Assembly: GCA_003499955.1 (NCBI GenBank)
Contig: DNRP01000164.1
Coordinates: forward strand, 5,095-11,687
Length of the DNA stretch: 6,593 nucleotides
Direction of reading: 5' to 3'
From: Cyanobacteria bacterium UBA9971
GTDB taxonomy: Bacteria > Cyanobacteriota > Vampirovibrionia > Gastranaerophilales > UBA9971
Shown here: one piece after another, positions 6,355 to 6,593 of the stretch
How the letters are laid out: each line of letters starts with the position of its first letter
How positions within the stretch are numbered: position 1 is the first letter of the stretch
Translations under genes and position numbers: made by a program
Notes under the pieces: generated by a model
Database searches by the model: none
Seen by the model: the letters and a program-made list of their open reading frames with translations, nothing else
Told to the model about the DNA's origin: nothing

Positions 6355-6593
6355 TTATTCTTCGAGCATATCAATTCGTCTTTGGTGGCGACCGCCTTCA
6401 AATTCAGTTTCCAACCAGATTTTTACAATTTCGCAGGCAACATCAGTACCAATAACTCTGCCACCCATTGTCAAAACATTTGCATCATTGTGAAGTCGAC
6501 TCATCTTTGCGCAGTAAGTGTCATGACAGGTTACTGCCCTAACGCCGTTAACTTTATTTGCAGCTATTGCAACGCCTAAGCCAGAACCACAGA
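6355..6593 (-). CDS. rpiB: Ribose-5-phosphate isomerase B, C-terminal part (cut by window end)
   Basis: Only the last 78 codons are present; the start lies beyond base 6593, and the first two bases on the coding strand belong to a split codon. The translation begins [20 protein letters not shown] and continues with [21 protein letters not shown] and [20 protein letters not shown], given here in pieces as they overlap known RpiB blocks. The opening Cys corresponds to the catalytic cysteine of E. coli RpiB (Cys66, in ICGTG) and the His of LHNDANVL to its conserved active-site histidine. RpiB interconverts ribose 5-phosphate and ribulose 5-phosphate in the pentose phosphate pathway, in the cytoplasm. 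The stop TAA is at 6357-6355. The gene reads toward korA and may share transcription with it. Confidence 0.93.
   Translation of the reverse strand, partial: CGSGLGVAIAANKVNGVRAVTCHDTYCAKMSRLHNDANVLTMGGRVIGTDVACEIVKIWLETEFEGGRHQRRIDMLEE

Noticed and set aside
1..6593. A new defence, secretion or multi-gene accessory system
   Set aside because: Every substantial coding region belongs to a recognised family (Fsr-type MFS, CorA, flagellin, KorB, KorA, RpiB) and the gaps are short.

Overview
The window is AT-rich bacterial DNA using the standard code (TAA and TGA stops both occur, Trp is TGG). It looks like a non-photosynthetic relative of cyanobacteria (Vampirovibrionia/Melainabacteria, perhaps Gastranaerophilales). 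The main support is the tRNA-Glu, which has the cyanobacterial/plastid pattern, including an A53-U61 pair. The low GC, a flagellin gene and ferredoxin-linked oxoacid metabolism agree with an anaerobic, motile, possibly gut organism. This placement is an inference from memory of these families, not a search result.

The left third reads rightward. It holds a tRNA-Glu(UUC) with its own promoter and a Rho-independent terminator, an MFS exporter of the fosmidomycin-resistance (Fsr) type starting at GTG, and a CorA-type divalent-cation channel. A 12-bp perfect hairpin flanked by A and T tracts closes this block and can terminate transcription from both sides.

The right two thirds read leftward. 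In order of transcription they hold the C-terminal 78 residues of ribose-5-phosphate isomerase B (cut by the window edge), korA (fused gamma-alpha subunit) and korB (beta subunit) of a 2-oxoacid:ferredoxin oxidoreductase, and a short flagellin gene with its own promoter. A palindromic dispersed-type repeat of about 81 bp lies between korA and korB. It creates a false N-terminal extension of korB; the true korB start is the ATG at 4433, behind a strong Shine-Dalgarno sequence.

KorA and KorB together form one TPP- and Fe-S-dependent enzyme linking a 2-oxoacid (probably 2-oxoglutarate) to ferredoxin. The other genes look like independent housekeeping or surface functions. No gene-free stretch exceeds about 275 bases, and I see no phage, CRISPR, insertion sequence or evidently new multi-gene system. 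The most notable points are the tRNA-Glu identity pair, the repeat inside the korAB unit, the missing canonical cluster cysteine in KorB, and the conserved TLR5-contact residues in the flagellin.
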